From assembly GCA_000720535.1 (NCBI GenBank), contig JOAZ01000008.1, positions 186,001-250,000 on the forward strand: a stretch of DNA of 64,000 bases. Reading direction: 5' to 3'. A program made the position numbers and the translations under genes. How positions within the stretch are numbered: position 1 is the first letter of the stretch; every line of letters starts with the position of its first letter. Under the pieces are notes generated by a model. That model searched no databases and was not told where the DNA came from. It saw nothing but the letters and a program-made list of their open reading frames with translations. This document shows positions 62,909-64,000 of this stretch, piece after piece. Source of the stretch: Streptomyces halstedii. Its GTDB lineage: Bacteria > Actinomycetota > Actinomycetes > Streptomycetales > Streptomycetaceae.

Positions 62909-64000
62909 ATGCGTGTCCCCAGACCGTTCGTACGGTCGCTCGTCACCGCCGCCGTCTTCGGCGCCGCACTGTCCGGCTGCACGGGCCATGCCCGCACCGG
63001 CACCGACAACCCGGACGCCGCGCTCCGCGTCGTCACCACCACCGAGATCCTCGCCGATCTGGTCCGCCAGGTCGGCGGAGACCGCGTCCAGGTGGACTCG
63101 ATCGTGCCGCCGGGCGGCGATCCGCACTCGTACGAGCCCACGCCCGCCGACGCCGACAGGGTGTCCAAGGCCGACATCACCTTCACCAACCACCTGCTGC
63201 TCGAAGAGCACGCGCTGATCAAGACCGTCGACTCCAACGCGCGTGAGGGCACCCCGAACGTCTCCCTGGCCGAAGCGTCCGAGACGTACGGAGCGAACGT
63301 CATCCCGCTGGTCGAGGACGTCGGACTCGATGTGCTCTGGCTGGGACTCCGAGTGCGGGGCGAGGGCGAGGCGCGTGGGGCCACCCGTTCCTCGGACGTG
63401 CTGCTCTCGGCCACCGACGTCCAGGGACCCGGCGAGCTCGTGGCGTACCTGACCGAGTCGCTCGGGCAGCCCGACATCTACTTCAACTCCGCGGACGGCC
63501 TCTCCGCGAAGGACACCACCAGCCTCCCGCCCGCCGCGCACACCCATCTGAACTGGGCGTTCACCAAGCCCGGTGTCTACCGGCTGAGCCTGGAGGCGAA
63601 GCTGCGGAACCCGGGCGGGACCACGGCACCCGTCGGCACCGGCACCTTCACGTTCGCCGTCGGCGTGGACCCCCACACCGTGGCGAAGCCCGGCGACACC
63701 GTCCTGGACGACGGGCACACCGATCTGACCGTGAACATCGACACGGGGACGATGTCCGCCTTCACCGACCTGCGGAGCGAGGGCAGGACCCAGGAGGAGC
63801 TGCCCCCGGGCGATGTCGTCATCGACGTACCCAACAGGTCCCTGGAGAGGGTGCCGGGCGGCAAGCGGTTCTCCTTCCTCGGACAGCCCGGCGCGGAGAT
63901 CTACCAGCTTCCGCAGGCCGTCCTCGGCAAGCATGTGCACGGAGAGATCGACCCGCACCTGTGGCAGGACGTCCAGAACACCAAGTCCTACGTCCAGTTG
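62909..64000 (+). CDS. ZnuA-like metal-binding lipoprotein with inserted anchored-repeat domain (3' end cut)
   Basis: 364 codons are present and the frame is open to the window edge. A lipoprotein signal (LSGC lipobox, about residue 24) is followed by the N-terminal half of a ZnuA-type substrate-binding protein (VVTTTEILADLVRQVGGD, PPGGDPHSYEPTPAD with a metal His, NHLLLEEH). An anchored-repeat domain then interrupts it (about 115-330: DVLWLGLRVRGEG ... AHTHLNWAFTKPGVYRLSLEA ... FSFLGQPGAEIYQLPQ). The ZnuA fold resumes with HVHGEIDPHLWQDVQN, the second metal-binding His segment. This is the architecture of the 'anchored repeat-type ABC transporter, substrate-binding' family. It probably binds zinc or manganese at the membrane surface. 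AGGAG nine bases before ATG 62909. ABC permease and ATPase genes should follow outside the window. Confidence 0.88.
   Translation, partial: MRVPRPFVRSLVTAAVFGAALSGCTGHARTGTDNPDAALRVVTTTEILADLVRQVGGDRVQVDSIVPPGGDPHSYEPTPADADRVSKADITFTNHLLLEEHALIKTVDSNAREGTPNVSLAEASETYGANVIPLVEDVGLDVLWLGLRVRGEGEARGATRSSDVLLSATDVQGPGELVAYLTESLGQPDIYFNSADGLSAKDTTSLPPAAHTHLNWAFTKPGVYRLSLEAKLRNPGGTTAPVGTGTFTFAVGVDPHTVAKPGDTVLDDGHTDLTVNIDTGTMSAFTDLRSEGRTQEELPPGDVVIDVPNRSLERVPGGKRFSFLGQPGAEIYQLPQAVLGKHVHGEIDPHLWQDVQNTKSYVQL

Overview
The window is high-GC actinobacterial DNA, almost certainly a Streptomyces chromosome. The reasons are dense GC-biased coding, overlapping ATGA/GTGA gene junctions, GTG starts, rare TTA codons confined to special genes, a murT-gatD pair, LAxTG sortase-type anchors and Streptomyces-type housekeeping genes. 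The left edge lies inside a biosynthetic gene cluster that probably continues upstream. The right edge cuts a metal-uptake lipoprotein gene.

Region 1 (about 1-26,930) is a hybrid NRPS/PKS cluster, all on the + strand. It holds a two-module NRPS (C-A-PCP-C-A-PCP, pockets read as Ala-like and Phe-like), a KS/degenerate-AT/ACP/C protein, an SHMT-fold PLP enzyme, a terminating NRPS module whose thioesterase has Cys instead of Ser, a MetA-like acyltransferase, and a large pseudo-A/acyl-ligase/KR/carrier/E protein. A complete but divergent phenylalanyl-tRNA synthetase pair (pheS, pheT) follows as a separate unit flanked by hairpins, then a small LuxR-type HTH regulator. pheS and the regulator each carry one TTA codon. 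The most economical reading is that the cluster makes a Phe-containing PheRS inhibitor, with pheST as the self-resistant target copy. The combination of SHMT-fold enzyme, Cys-thioesterase and spare aminoacyl-tRNA synthetase recalls obafluorin logic, but for PheRS.

Region 2 (about 26,930-55,100) is ordinary core chromosome: a ctaG-like cytochrome oxidase assembly gene with a small membrane protein, pfkA, murT-gatD, peptide deformylase, a TetR regulator divergent from an acyl-CoA dehydrogenase, a GNAT/glutathione peroxidase/ClC operon, a Ski2-like helicase, a YdjM-like membrane protein, an ATP-dependent DNA ligase, NDH-2, a complementary asymmetric ABC exporter pair, a Tat-exported GH109-like oxidoreductase, a MarR-controlled ABC exporter, an 18-codon small ORF with strong signals, a flavin monooxygenase and a YjbQ protein.

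Region 3 (about 55,160-64,000) looks like a metal-homeostasis island. It has secreted and cell-wall-anchored 'choice-of-anchor/anchored repeat' proteins (one broken by frameshifts), two matching Zur/Fur-like boxes, a His-rich protein, and a ZnuA-like lipoprotein carrying an inserted anchored-repeat domain. An IS5-type transposase and a lone acetyltransferase sit in the middle. No rRNA, tRNA or CRISPR array was seen.
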